Origin: Corallium rubrum
Lineage: Eukaryota; Cnidaria; Anthozoa; Scleralcyonacea; Coralliidae
DNA length: 64,000 nt
Direction: 5' to 3'
Assembly (NCBI GenBank): GCA_964035015.1
Contig: OZ035997.1
Coordinates: 69,044,067 to 69,108,066, forward strand
Both the position numbers and the translations under genes were made by a program. The notes below the pieces were generated by a model, which saw nothing but the letters and a program-made list of their open reading frames with translations, made no database searches and was not told where the DNA came from. Below are positions 1 through 8,656 of the stretch, piece by piece. Within the stretch, counting starts at the first letter, position 1; each line of letters begins with the position of its first letter.

Positions 1-101
1 TAAACGACACGTGCATGCAGTAGATAAAATTTGTCTAAACGAACAAAAGATCATTAAACAATACTAAAATTGCGTTCATACATTCGTACGTCAAACAATG
101 G

Positions 102-397
102 TCAATAAAAAACATCTTCTGCTCTTTTATCCAAAACACTAATACATTCATACTGTTCATATTGATCTGTAAGAGTTTGTTCCAAAAACAATTTTAAAAA
201 GCTCGTGAATTTTAATCACATAACGATGTGAAATCCAAAGATGTTTTTTCCCAGTATTGTTTATTTTCTTCTCGCCATGCAGGATGGAAAGTTAAATTGT
301 AACGATAACATTTTCCCGTAAACATTTCTTTTATATCAAACGTTAAATCATAGTGTTCAATATTCCCACTTACGTAAGACGAAGACTCTTTTAACAT
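102..397 (-). pseudogene. Possible broken small viral-type gene
   Basis: A 61-residue reading frame (212-397) is followed, after its stop and in another frame, by about 30 more protein-like codons ending at 102. The composition (aromatic, with a YW pair) resembles the small right-arm proteins at 33.4-36.7 kb. If the unit is truly tandem, this would be the right end of a preceding copy. I do not recognise a family and the call is weak. Confidence 0.25.
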
Positions 398-666
398 CCA
401 TAAAAAATTTGCCGATTCATAATTCTTTGTTAGGGTGGTCCTTAAATGACCTGTTTTGGATAATTTATTTTTTTTTGGGGGGGGGGGGCTACCCCAGTAA
501 GTTGTTCCTTTTCATGAGAAAAAATTTACATAAAAATTTCAGACAGTTAGGACAACATTTAGAGGTCGCGCAGCTCCCCTCAATAATTGGAAAATTACTA
601 CATTTGGTAGGGAAAATGTTAAATGACAAATACTAGACAGATTTCATAACCAGGTGTATATTATAT
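398..666. other. No gene seen; homopolymer junction
   Basis: Non-coding by inspection. It contains a T run followed by about 13 G around 469-489, possibly an element boundary. Confidence 0.4.
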
Positions 667-1865
667 TTAAGGTGTGGATAGTGCAGATTTTTTGCAATTG
701 GGAAAGGTTTTGCGATGCTGGGAAACTACTTGGGGGAGAAACTGTTTCTGTTCTTCATTACGGGTTATAATGGTGTTGTACATGAGAGCGACACCCCTTT
801 CAGCATTGTCATTGACAACTCTCAGCTTTGAAGCAGTCGAGAATGATCTCACGTAAGTATCGTCGGTAGACCAATCAGCAGGATCTTTGTTTAGGAAATC
901 TACTGGTAATCCCAAGATCTCAAAAAATTTGAGACAGTTTTTTCGAAGTAAATTGCTCCAAGACACTGTTCTGGATTTGGTTTTGGTACAGGGTGGCTCT
1001 CTTTTTTGGATAGTCCAATTCCGTTTCATCATCGTGCATTGTAGCTACGATATTCCGCTTTGTGTCAAAACTAACACTCTTATGAAATAGAGCTAGAGTT
1101 ACTAATTCCTCACTAATGTACCAGAGGTGTCCTAACATTTTCTTAGTAGCTACTTTTGAAATGTCAGGATGAACATTTTTGTACAAGTCAAGACACTTCA
1201 GAAAGTTCAAATCTTGCAAAGGTGCTCTGATGGGTGAAGGAAAGAGGAACCAGGCTTTCGTGTATCAATATAACAAACTGGGATATATCAAATAATGCCT
1301 TTTCTTCTCTTTTCGTTAGCTTGAACTGCACCCTAAAGAAATATATCTCGATTGAATACATTGCCTTGGCCATCCATCTTGCACGGCGAAGTCCTGCTGG
1401 CTCTCTGAAATAGATACCTTGGTCAGGCTTGCCACGGACAAATAGGATGCAAAGTTCCAGTAGTTCTTTGTAACCCTCCCGTGGGTGGAATAGTTGTAGC
1501 TGCTTTTTGGCAAAAGTCACCACTTCCTGCTTACTGAAGCACCATTGACCAGGGCATTCAATAACTTCAGCGGCTTCATATTTTGATTGTTCTATGAAGT
1601 GCCAATATGCCTGGAAACGTTTAAAATGTTTACCACTGGACCAGTTGATGTACCAAGACATGTAGTGCCAGTAGCTTCCAAAGACAATTTCATGAATATG
1701 GTGCCTGCAGGCTAGTTGTAAGAGGTGTCGATCCAGCTTCTGTTCAAGACGAACACATGCACCTGCTCTAATTCCCGTATTGCTGCTGGTTGTATCGAAA
1801 CACTCATATTTTATGAGTTCATCAATGCCCCAATCCTTCACCAGGTCAAATATAGCTGTGGCCAT
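667..1865 (-). pseudogene. Decayed transposon-linked gene, transposase-like
   Basis: Three minus-strand frames join end to end (1188-1865, 920-1219, 667-1032), broken by frameshifts near 1220 and in an A run near 950. The N-terminal part carries a DTTSSNTG motif followed by LACRHHIHE. The C-terminal part has an AERGVALM block and an HRKTFPNCK block. From memory this set is typical of a multicopy gene family in cnidarian, mollusc and arthropod genomes that is usually associated with transposons. The assignment to a transposase is inference. Copy B keeps only the first 53 codons after the gap. Confidence 0.6.
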
Positions 1866-2537
1866 GTGCCTCCAGTTAGCTTAGGTACGCCACGAAGTTG
1901 TTCAACATCTGCTCCAGAAACCAGTACTGTACTGGCAAACTGTCTACAACCTCCTTAGCAACAGTATCTGGTAACAGTTTGCCATCCCAATGCACGGTCA
2001 AAGGAACATTCGGGTTAAAATCCCCCTTTAGTTTACTTGCTGTGTCTTTGACTGGAACAGCGCCCCACTCTACTGAATAAAATCGTCTAGCTTTAGGTAG
2101 AATAAAATGTTAGTGTGTCTTTTTCCCCGAATGGGTTAATAAGAGACATCATTGTTTTCTAATTAATATGCATTGGGTTATATTTATTATAAGCAATATT
2201 GTGTTGGGTTTTTCTGTGAGAAAGTTTTTCTGTTTTTCATGATTGTTACTGGAGAAAATTTATAATTTTAAAATGCAACTGTACATGATATTATACATAA
2301 TGTACACTTTATAATGATTTACATAAAGTCAACACATCCTTATTTACACTGTTATTTACATGATACTATGTTGTACTTATACTAATAATGACTCATTATT
2401 TTAAACAATCAGTTCATAATACATGATTAAATAACGTCATCCATAGTACTTGATTAAAGTTGCTATAATTTTCATGCTTGTTTTCAATCCAAATACAAGA
2501 GCATTTTTATTCAATCTTAGTCAATGCTCTTCAATGT
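1866..2537. other. AT-rich spacer, no gene seen
   Basis: No supported gene. It includes a short imperfect palindrome around TGTACATGATATTATACA near 2280-2307, otherwise plain AT-rich sequence. It is repeated in copy B at about 37137-37808. Confidence 0.4.
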
Positions 2538-3232
2538 TTACCGAGCTGTACGGCCAATTTTTATTTCATGTTTATGCTTGTTAATCCACTTGCACATATC
2601 TGCCATCTTAAGGTCATGCAGGGCCGACCTCTTACAATTGGGAAAGTTCTTATATTTCCTCCCACTTAATTCTGTAAAAGCCTTCTGCTGAATGAGGTTT
2701 CCAACAAGTTTTTCCAAAGTTTTTCTTTGTTGAGGAAACAAAATGTTTTCCAGACTCCTCATCACCTGACATTCATGAGAAACGTGTTCAACTATTCCTC
2801 TTGCAATTTTCAGTGATCCACAAATTCTTGACACAACTCTTTGTAACATTGTCCAGATGTAACAAGGTCCAGATCAAATGCAACAATTTTGCCAGGAGAA
2901 CCATGATGATTGACACTTCGATTCCACTTTTGTAAGTATGCTTGTCTTGGTGACAAGAGCACTTTCTGTTGGAATTGTAAATACAATGCATCAAGAGCAT
3001 ACTTGACACTACTGCTACCGTCAACATGAAAATGGAGCAACAGAAACTTCCAGCAGCGGACAAATCTAACACCCTCACCCTCTGAAATCGCATCACTGAA
3101 GTTTGCGTATAGTAAACCATAATTCAATAGATTGCACTGGTAATTGAAGATATCATCTTGTTCTTCTGCTGGGATGGGGTGAGTTTCATCCACAACTACA
3201 TTATGACACTCAACTTCATGCTTCTTCATCAC
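2538..3232 (-). pseudogene. DUF6589-like decayed gene
   Basis: Two overlapping minus-strand frames (2810-3232, then 2538-2849) read as one protein with frame changes around 2840-2870. The first frame contains NYGLLYANFSDAISEGEG, then RCWKFLLLHF, then NRSVNHHGSPG. This order resembles the DUF6589 family seen in repeat-rich invertebrate genomes. The second frame ends with an FPNCKRSAL block and a KWINKH tail. It belongs to the mobile-element background rather than to the viral element. The same breaks occur in copy B. Confidence 0.55.
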
Positions 3233-3453
3233 TTTTCAAAATGCCTAAAACATATCAATATGATAACAATTTTAATTAATATACTGGCATTAGTTTACTA
3301 TAAAAGATGGTATAAAAAGCTAACTGGACTACTTGTCCTTGACAAAAATTACGATAAAAAACTGACAAAAATAACAAAATACCTGACAAAAATACCTGTC
3401 ATCAAAAGAATCTCAAAACAACTTCAAAACAACAAGGAAACATCACTGATTGC
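3233..3453. other. No gene seen
   Basis: Low-complexity AT-rich spacer with short AACAA and TGACAAAAAT iterations. A 99-residue plus-strand frame across it is Lys/Ile-rich and has no protein character. Confidence 0.3.
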
Positions 3454-3543
3454 CTGACTTCATACCTGCATGTTCCGATATAGTATAGAAGTTATAGTTG
3501 CTGACTTCAGACCTGCATGTTCCGATATAGTATAGAAGTTATA
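3454..3543. repeat. 43-bp direct duplication
   Basis: Two copies of a 43-base segment (3454-3496 and 3501-3543) beginning CTGACTTCA and ending AGAAGTTATA, separated by 4 bases and differing at about one position. Present unchanged in copy B about 35271 bases further on. Confidence 0.85.
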
Positions 3544-3764
3544 ACATTATTTAGCATTATAAAGTCTTGATGTGAGATACTGTAATAGACATGCAAGTTT
3601 TATATTAAGTTATATTTATTATATGATAGATAGTTACTTGAATGTCTTCTTGCAAGGAGGAAATCTACAAGAATGGCGGCCGTTGGATATTGGAGGACGA
3701 AATTACATAAATTAAGCAAACTTTTACCCGATTTTCTCTTAAAATACTGATTTGTTTGAGATGC

Positions 3765-3907
3765 TATATCATACACGCGGAGGAGTGTTTCATCAGGATA
3801 TCCAAACCCTTCGGAGTTTGTTCAAAACCTCGGCTTCGCCTCGGTTTTCAACAGACGTCTCAGTGTTTGGATATCCTGATGAAACTACCCTCCTCGTGTA
3901 TGATATA
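3765..3907. repeat. Foldback (inverted-repeat) element
   Basis: Arms of about 43 bases (3765-3807 and 3865-3907) are nearly perfect reverse complements, from TATATCATACACG to CGTGTATGATATA, with GGATATCC inside each arm. About 57 bases separate them. This looks like a small non-autonomous foldback or MITE-like repeat. Reading frames through it are spurious. Confidence 0.8.
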
Positions 3908-4827
3908 TTACATCAAGCATCCCACCTGATGACTGCTTGTCTAGGATGTATTGATCAACAACCAAAGAAGCCAATTGTCTCAATCACATTTTCGTCGAGT
4001 GTTTGTCTTCTCTTGATGGATCAAAATGATATTTGAATTTAGTTTTTATTTTAATATCTTCCATTCCCAAAATAGTCATTGCAGCAGCAGACACTCTTGC
4101 TTGCACTGCCAACATAAATATTTGCTTGTTCTGTGCATAAGCATGATGTGTGTCAGCAGATACATTTCTTCTTTATGACGTTTCTATCTGCGAACAATGT
4201 GCATTTTTCATCAGCTGATCTGGTACAATAAAGTCTTTCATAAATTAATTAAAAAAAATAAATTAAAAACATTGTTAGTTATACTCATTGTCCGTATGTT
4301 ATTAAGACAATTTTACTGTGTAAGAAGTCGAATATCAAATGGAAACTGTGACAAACATGTCCATTACCCAGAGGGCTGTAATAAATTTTTACCCCAGGAA
4401 ACCTTTTTTGTGCCTAACAAAAAATGCGTGGTCCCGAAAAATAGTGCTACAGTAGATGTGCATAATTTGTATTACAATACTGTACCATAAACATGTTTCT
4501 GGTGGGTGTCATTACATTGACATGTTTAATGGTGTATTCACACTGTGCTGCAGTGTGCTGAAGAATCAGCCTGATTTCTCCCCAGAAAATCTAGTATTGG
4601 AAAAAGCCATTTTCTGTATTCTGACGGATGATTTTTAAGAATTCCGAACGTTTTCATGGTATTTCTGAATGATTCAAAATGAGTTAAATAATGTTTTGCC
4701 TGACAAATTGTAGTATTTGATACCTTCTTGATTTTGACATGAAATATATTGAGATTATACTCTTAGGTTTTCCAAAAACTATTTATTATTGACAAGTTGT
4801 TATTACATTAGACTTAGGGAGGAGGAA
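3908..4827. other. No gene seen
   Basis: More than 900 bases without a supportable gene. Several short plus-strand frames (for example 4197-4490) have no recognisable motif and no conserved context. Confidence 0.35.
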
Positions 4828-4999
4828 TGTAGTATTTGTGATGTGATGTGATGTGATGTGATGTGATGTGATGTGACGTCATCTGTCACGCCACTAGCAT
4901 GTCACGTGGGTATTGGGAAGCAGGAGTCGAGTTTAGGGTTTCATAGCTGTTGTCTCGTTAGGATCATTGTGAATAAAGAAACCTCTTACAAACTTTACA
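4828..4999 (+). mobile_element. LTR-like segment of a Ty3/Gypsy element
   Basis: Begins TGT and ends TACA, followed at once by TTGGCGACGAGG, the primer-binding-site style start seen in many invertebrate Gypsy elements. It contains a pentanucleotide array (GTGAT about 8 times, ~4838-4876) and an AATAAA at about 4973. Coding gag remnants follow directly. Length (~172 bases) is short for a complete LTR, and no second LTR is visible. Confidence 0.55.
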
Positions 5000-5636
5000 T
5001 TGGCGACGAGGCGGAAACAACTCACGATGAAGGCAGTTACGAATGTCCAAGCATGGACAAATTGGTGCATTTCATCCTGAAAGAGACGACTGGCAACTGT
5101 ACGACGAGCCTACGAATTTTTACTTTATTGTGAATGGCATCACGAATGACGGGAAAAAGAAAGCTATTCTCATAACAGAAATGGGAGGAAAAGCTTACTA
5201 AGTCATCTGAAACTTATTAGTACCGAGCAACCCGTCCGACGCTTTGTTTGATGAGATAGTTAATCTTATGCAAGAACACATGAAGCCAACTCCAAGTGTG
5301 ATCGTACAGAGGTTCAAGTTTAATACAAGAGAAAGAAAGCCCATTGCCAATTTTTTGGCAGAGCTCAGAAAAATGGCTCAGTATTGCGAGAATGGATCAA
5401 CGCTTGATGAAATGCTACGCGACCGACTGGTAAGTGGAGTTAGGAATGATGCAATTCAAAAGAAGTTATTAGCTGAAACCAAACTCACATTCAAAATGGC
5501 TCGTGAAATCGCTTTGGCTTTGGAAACGGCCGAGAAGAACGCACGAGAGTTACCACACAGCTCCAAGATCCAGGCTGGTGCAGAGGGAGAAGACGGTTTG
5601 GTAAATCGATTGCAGGACGAAGTAGTCATTGTATAA
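5000..5636 (+). pseudogene. Ty3/Gypsy gag fragment
   Basis: The clear part is 5244-5636, with FKFNTRERKPIANFLAELRK followed by DRLVSGVRNDAIQKKLL and a MAREIALALETAEKNA stretch, the capsid-domain pattern of Gypsy gag. Upstream codons (~5080-5240) continue the same type of protein but contain stops and frame changes. The zinc knuckle, protease and reverse transcriptase are absent, so this is a 5-prime truncated relic interrupted by the viral left arm near 5640. Confidence 0.75.
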
Positions 5637-5680
5637 AACATATTTTATTTTATGTGTTGGGGACTGGCACTAGTTTTTAA

Positions 5681-5718
5681 CCAATCAGATTGCAGTATTT
5701 TTTTCATTAGCCAATCAG
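5681..5718 (+). promoter_or_regulatory. Two CCAAT boxes
   Basis: CCAATCAG occurs twice, at 5681 and 5711, 30 bases apart and in the same orientation. With the GC-box-like GGGGGCGGG at 5818-5826 this resembles an RNA polymerase II promoter pointing toward the hairpin cluster. Promoter activity is inferred from motifs only. Confidence 0.45.
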
Positions 5719-5808
5719 CGTCGAGTGTGTGTTGAATTAGCATAATTTTGGCCGGGGGTGTTCGAGAGTGGGTGTTGGCTCTCTTTATTAGCATATTGTT
5801 TGTGTGTG

Positions 5809-5866
5809 AGGGGGGTTGGGGGCGGGACGGGTGGGTAGGGGTGGGGGCAGGGTGTAAGGGTTGGGG
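5809..5866 (+). promoter_or_regulatory. G-rich tract with quadruplex potential
   Basis: Nine or more runs of three to six G separated by one to five bases, strongly G-biased on the plus strand inside otherwise AT-rich DNA. The composition meets the usual G3+N1-7 quadruplex rule several times over. It lies about 45 bases before the first hairpin. Copy B has it at about 41081-41138. Confidence 0.6.
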
Positions 5867-5911
5867 TTTTTTTTTGGGTGTTTTGTCTCTTCGTCAACCT
5901 TTTAATTGTGT

Positions 5912-5979
5912 TTGAAAAAATACTACGAAAGAAGAAGACTAGCTAGTTTTACAAGTCTTCTTTTATCATAGTATTTCAA
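5912..5979. ncRNA. Hairpin H1 (pre-miRNA-like)
   Basis: 68-base imperfect hairpin. The 5-prime arm ends AAGAAGAAGACT, the 3-prime arm starts AGTCTTCTTTTATC, and the loop is about 14 bases. Stem length and small bulges resemble a pre-miRNA. On the minus strand it follows a tRNA-like B box by about 10 bases and contains a T6 run at its base. Confidence 0.55.
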
Positions 5980-5988
5980 AAATTCTGT

Positions 5989-5999
5989 GGATTCGAACC
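5989..5999 (-). promoter_or_regulatory. Pol III B-box motif of a tRNA remnant
   Basis: The minus strand reads GGTTCGAATCC, an exact match to the tRNA T-arm/B-box consensus. The surrounding arms pair poorly and no A box is visible right next to it, so it is a tRNA-derived fragment rather than a full gene. Confidence 0.55.
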
Positions 6000-6027
6000 A
6001 GCGTCCTTATGTGTTGTGTGTAGAAGG

Positions 6028-6033
6028 AAAAAA
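6028..6033 (-). terminator. Pol III-type T6 terminator
   Basis: Six T on the minus strand two bases after the end of the tRNA-like gene, the normal position for RNA polymerase III termination. Confidence 0.5.
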
Positions 6034-6035
6034 TA

Positions 6036-6114
6036 TCCTTCGAGCTGGATTTGAACCAGCGAGCTTAGAGTTGTATTTTTCAAACTTCCGCTCTTCCAAT
6101 TGAGCTATCGAAGG
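6036..6114 (-). tRNA. tRNA-Tyr-like gene, atypical anticodon arm
   Basis: The acceptor stem CCTTCGA/TCGAAGG is perfect. The A box TAGCTCAATTGG and B box GGTTCAAATCC both fit the Pol III consensus, and a T6 terminator follows. The acceptor and T arm resemble eukaryotic tRNA-Tyr. The anticodon arm is about six bases too long and its stem contains a mismatch, so I do not assign an anticodon. It may be a tRNA pseudogene or a tRNA-like promoter module. Confidence 0.7.
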
Positions 6115-6140
6115 ATCAGATAACCAATACCACTTTTTTA

Positions 6141-6223
6141 TGTTTTAAAACATCCAAACACAACAATACCCCGTGACATCATGATAATATCGCCGTGATA
6201 TTATTGTGGTCAGATGTTAAACA
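6141..6223. ncRNA. Hairpin H2
   Basis: 83-base imperfect inverted repeat pairing TGTTTTAAAACATC with GATGTTAAACA and CACAACAATA with TATTATTGTG. A shorter alternative stem (ATGATAATATC/GTGATATTAT) lies inside, so it could be a structural element rather than a miRNA precursor. Confidence 0.4.
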
Positions 6224-6305
6224 TGTTTCTTCTTCTTTGTCTTCGTAGGAGCAGATATGTATCGCTGTCGATAGTCAGGGTGAAGTGATTGTGAAAATCA
6301 AATAT

Positions 6306-6497
6306 AACGATATTTTATTTACGTTTTAAATAGTGATTATCGATTCAATGCTGTTGAATTCTTAATTGGTTCTTGGAAAATGGTGAATTTCTGAGTATTT
6401 GGGGAAAAAACGGGTAAATTCTGTATTTCTTGTAATTCTGGGAAAAACGACGATTTCTTGGTATTGGGTAAAAAACGGTAAAATTTCGTATTCCTTG
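6306..6497 (+). repeat. Terminal-type repeat R1
   Basis: About 190 bases nearly identical to R2 (8779-8959), from AACGATATTTTATTTACG to CGTATTCCTT. It has internal reiterations of a TTCTTGGTATTGGGTAAAAA pattern. R1 and R2 are direct repeats flanking hairpins H3-H16. A related inverted copy (R3) lies at 35541-35653. Confidence 0.8.
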
Positions 6498-6532
6498 ATT
6501 TTCTCAGCAAATAATGTATGAAATAAATGAAG

Positions 6533-6583
6533 CTTTGGAAAAGAACGTCTATCAGTAAATGATAGACAAGTTCTTTACCAAAG
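6533..6583. ncRNA. Hairpin H3
   Basis: 51-base hairpin. CTTTGG, AAGAAC and TCTATCA on one arm pair with TGATAGA, GTTCTT and CCAAAG on the other across a five-base loop. Confidence 0.5.
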
Positions 6584-6704
6584 AGTCAACTATGTAAATG
6601 AATCTACTGAGAATTGGAAGCTTTATCCAAAATATTTCTCTTTAAATTATTGATGTAATTAAATGAAGCTTGGTAATCATTCTTGTTTTAAATGATCTCG
6701 GGCG

Positions 6705-6767
6705 TTCAACATCAAAACGGTTTTAAAATAAATTTAAAACTTATTTTTAATATCGTTTTGATGTTGA
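6705..6767. ncRNA. Hairpin H4
   Basis: 63-base hairpin closed by 15 perfectly paired bases (TTCAACATCAAAACG with CGTTTTGATGTTGAA), then an AT-rich inner stem. It is preceded by the recurrent module CGTTCAAC also found at H6 and H7. Confidence 0.55.
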
Positions 6768-6822
6768 AAAACCTGAGAATTGGAAGCTTTATCCAAAATC
6801 TCTTTAAATTTTTGATCTGCCT

Positions 6823-6891
6823 CGCGCTGTCGCGACATTCCTATCATTTGAGAACTGTATTCTCAAGTGATAACCATGTCTGGACAGCGTG
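6823..6891. ncRNA. Hairpin H5
   Basis: 69-base hairpin with the most pre-miRNA-like shape of the set. GCGCTGTC, GACAT and TATCA-TTTGAGAA pair with TTCTCAAG-TGATA, ATGTC and GACAGCG, with small symmetric interior loops and a five-base apical loop. Confidence 0.6.
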
Positions 6892-6939
6892 CGCATTAAC
6901 GATTCCCTCCTCCAAGACTTCTTCTGTCTGCCAGTTGCG

Positions 6940-7000
6940 TTCAACAACAAAATGGTGATGAAATAAATAAAACTTATTTCAACATCATTTTGTTTTTGAA
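6940..7000. ncRNA. Hairpin H6
   Basis: 61-base hairpin. TTCAACAACAAAATGGTGAT pairs with ATCATTTTGTTTTTGAA and flanking bases with about three mismatches. It shares the CGTTCAAC leader with H4 and H7. Confidence 0.55.
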
Positions 7001-7048
7001 TAAAACCTGAGAATTGGAAGCTTTATAAAAATGAATCTCGAGCGTTCA

Positions 7049-7116
7049 ACTGAAGGCAGCTGAATCATTCGGTTTTGATAGTGCCTCTAAAACTGAATGA
7101 GTCAACTGGCTACAGT
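7049..7116. ncRNA. Hairpin H7
   Basis: 68-base hairpin. ACTG, GGCAGCTGA and TCATTCGGTTTT pair with AAAACTGAATGA, TCAACTG and CAGT around a 12-base loop. Confidence 0.55.
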
Positions 7117-7335
7117 AAATTTCAATATTTCTTGTGGACATAGCAACGTATCTCGCCTACAAGTACAAACCGAAATGACAAAACCACTATCCATTTATAC
7201 TTGTAAAAGAGATAAATTCCGTTTCATTTCTTCTTTTTTTTCTTTCTTCATGTTTCTTAAGAATTCCGCAATGTATTCCGCCACCACAAGAATTTTTTCA
7301 CCCATCTTGGTGTGATGGAATTCATTGTGGGAAAA

Positions 7336-7364
7336 CTCTTTCTTTCTTTCTTTCTTTCTTTCTT
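7336..7364 (+). repeat. CTTT microsatellite
   Basis: About seven tandem CTTT units between H7 and H9. A similar tract occurs at 8127-8151 before H13. These pyrimidine runs lie between hairpins, not in them. Confidence 0.8.
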
Positions 7365-7394
7365 GAGGGATGATCCTTACTGCTCCTTTAGAGA

Positions 7395-7473
7395 GAATAG
7401 TCGTCTTCCACGTGATGATAGAAGAGAGACTAGCTAGACAAGACTTTCTTTTACCATCGCGTGTAAGACTATC
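7395..7473. ncRNA. Hairpin H9
   Basis: 79-base hairpin. The 5-prime arm contains GTGATGATAGAAGAGAGACT and pairs with a 3-prime arm from AAGACTTTC to AAGACTAT. The 5-prime arm motif is shared with H14 and H15. Confidence 0.55.
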
Positions 7474-7502
7474 GTCTTTCTTTTTTTCCTGACTTTTTTG
7501 TC

Positions 7503-7572
7503 TTAGATGAAGCTTTACAAAAAGATGGCAATTCAGTGATGAACTGCCATCTAATTCTAAAACTTTATCTAA
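7503..7572. ncRNA. Hairpin H10
   Basis: 70-base hairpin. TTAGATGAAGCTTT pairs with AAAACTTTATCTAA at the base, and AGATGGCA-TTCA pairs with TGAA-TGCCATCT at the top around a GTGA tetraloop. Confidence 0.55.
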
Positions 7573-7622
7573 AATATATTTTTTATCTGATTTCTTGTTC
7601 ATTTATTTTTTTATTGCGTAAT

Positions 7623-7829
7623 TTACAATTTAATATCAAAATAGTTTTTACGCCAACGTTTTTGTCTATTTATACATTCGCATCTTTGGTATATTTTACA
7701 TATCACAGCTTTACTGTAATTTAATTGACAATGAATACAAAATATTTCATAAACTTCACATTCGTGGCATGTATAATAACATATCTGATTTACATTTTGA
7801 ATTTCATTGCATCTGTAACAGCATTTCAT
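7623..7829 (-). CDS. Zinc-ribbon-like Cys-rich protein (68 aa)
   Basis: Contains paired cysteines (CYRC near residue 4, TCHEC near 20, CIHC near 32, CEC near 50) and a basic CINRQKRWRKN tail. It is clearly homologous along its whole length to the 67-residue protein at 14356-14559, which supports both genes and both ATG starts. The cysteine spacing suggests one or two zinc-binding ribbons. A nucleic-acid-binding role is inferred. It is the only gene I support inside the hairpin-rich left arm, and its start lies 25 bases from hairpin H11. Confidence 0.75.
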   Translation of the reverse strand: MKCCYRCNEIQNVNQICYYTCHECEVYEIFCIHCQLNYSKAVICKIYQRCECINRQKRWRKNYFDIKL

Positions 7830-7853
7830 GATGGTTGGGAATTATCTCATCTA

Positions 7854-7930
7854 CAAGAAGAATGAATAAAATATATAATTAAATTCATTTTTACCTTGTA
7901 AATGAGATTTTATCTTGTTTCTTCTTCTTG
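7854..7930. ncRNA. Hairpin H11
   Basis: 77-base weaker hairpin. CAAGAAGAA pairs with TTCTTCTTG at the base, then ATAAAAT with ATTTTAT and AAATTCATTT with AAATGAG. It overlaps the probable upstream region of the zinc-ribbon gene, so it could also be a regulatory palindrome. Confidence 0.35.
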
Positions 7931-8185
7931 CACTTGTTCTTTAACCGAATGAAGAGACTGACCCAGAGGTAGATAAAAAAACGTTTAGAATTTTATTTAC
8001 ATCTGGATAGCCTATCCAACAGTTTTGATCTTTCTCTAGATAGCAATTATTTTTGTGGTCTGGGTCGGCAAAGAAAAAAGACAAAGCTTTTTCCTTGTCC
8101 GAACCAGCACGCATAAATCATCGAGTCTTTCTTTCTTTCTTTCTTTCTTTGTTGTCTTGTCTTGTCTTCTTTTGTTGTTGTCGTA

Positions 8186-8237
8186 GGAGTCAGAGGAAGA
8201 TTATAGTTTTTAAATACTATAGTCTTTCTTTAACTCC
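8186..8237. ncRNA. Hairpin H13
   Basis: 52-base hairpin. GGAGTCAGAGGAAGATTATAGT pairs in segments with ACTATAGTCTTTC and AACTCC around an eight-base loop. It is preceded by a long pyrimidine tract ending GTCGTAG, which resembles a splice acceptor. Confidence 0.55.
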
Positions 8238-8325
8238 CGCGACTCAACAATTATTTCTTGCTCTGGTTGGGAACGATCTCGGGTGAACCTTTATCCATCC
8301 TTTTTTCTTTCTTTTGTTGTCTTTT

Positions 8326-8386
8326 AACGTGATGGTTAAGAGAAAGACAAGAGTTTTTTTTTATCTTTGTCTTAACCATTGCGGTT
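8326..8386. ncRNA. Hairpin H14
   Basis: 61-base hairpin. AACGTGATGGTTAAG and AAAGAC pair with GTCTTAACCATTGCGGTT with few mismatches. The loop is T-rich. Confidence 0.55.
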
Positions 8387-8511
8387 CAAGAACAATTATT
8401 TTCTTCAAAAAATCTAATGTTGGAAGAAATCCTTTTAACAATGCAAAAGAGTTACCTCCACCATTACATTTTATCAAGACTATCTTTTCTTCCTTTGGTG
8501 TTGTCTTTGAA

Positions 8512-8570
8512 AATGTGATGATAGAAGAAAAGTCTTACTAGTTACAAGATTTTTCCTCCATCATTACGTT
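8512..8570. ncRNA. Hairpin H15
   Basis: 59-base hairpin. AATGTGATGATAGAAGAAAA pairs with a 3-prime arm running from TTTTTCCTCCATC to ATTACGTT, with a nine-base loop containing ACTAGT. Confidence 0.55.
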
Positions 8571-8656
8571 CTACATACATACAACATACATACTTGCTGT
8601 ATAGCGTCTTTTCTTTCTTTCTAAAATGTTGTCTTCTTTCTTTTCGATTATTAAAC

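Noticed and set aside
3158..4036. Plus-strand frames 3158-3457 and 3752-4036
   Set aside because: The first is low-complexity, the second is read through the foldback repeat; neither has protein-like features.
7195..7602. 135-residue minus-strand frame
   Set aside because: It runs through hairpins H9 and H10 and a CTTT array, is Lys-rich, and has no homologue elsewhere in the element.
7956..8068. Candidate hairpin H12
   Set aside because: Only the outer 10-12 bases pair well; the 90 bases inside do not form a convincing stem.
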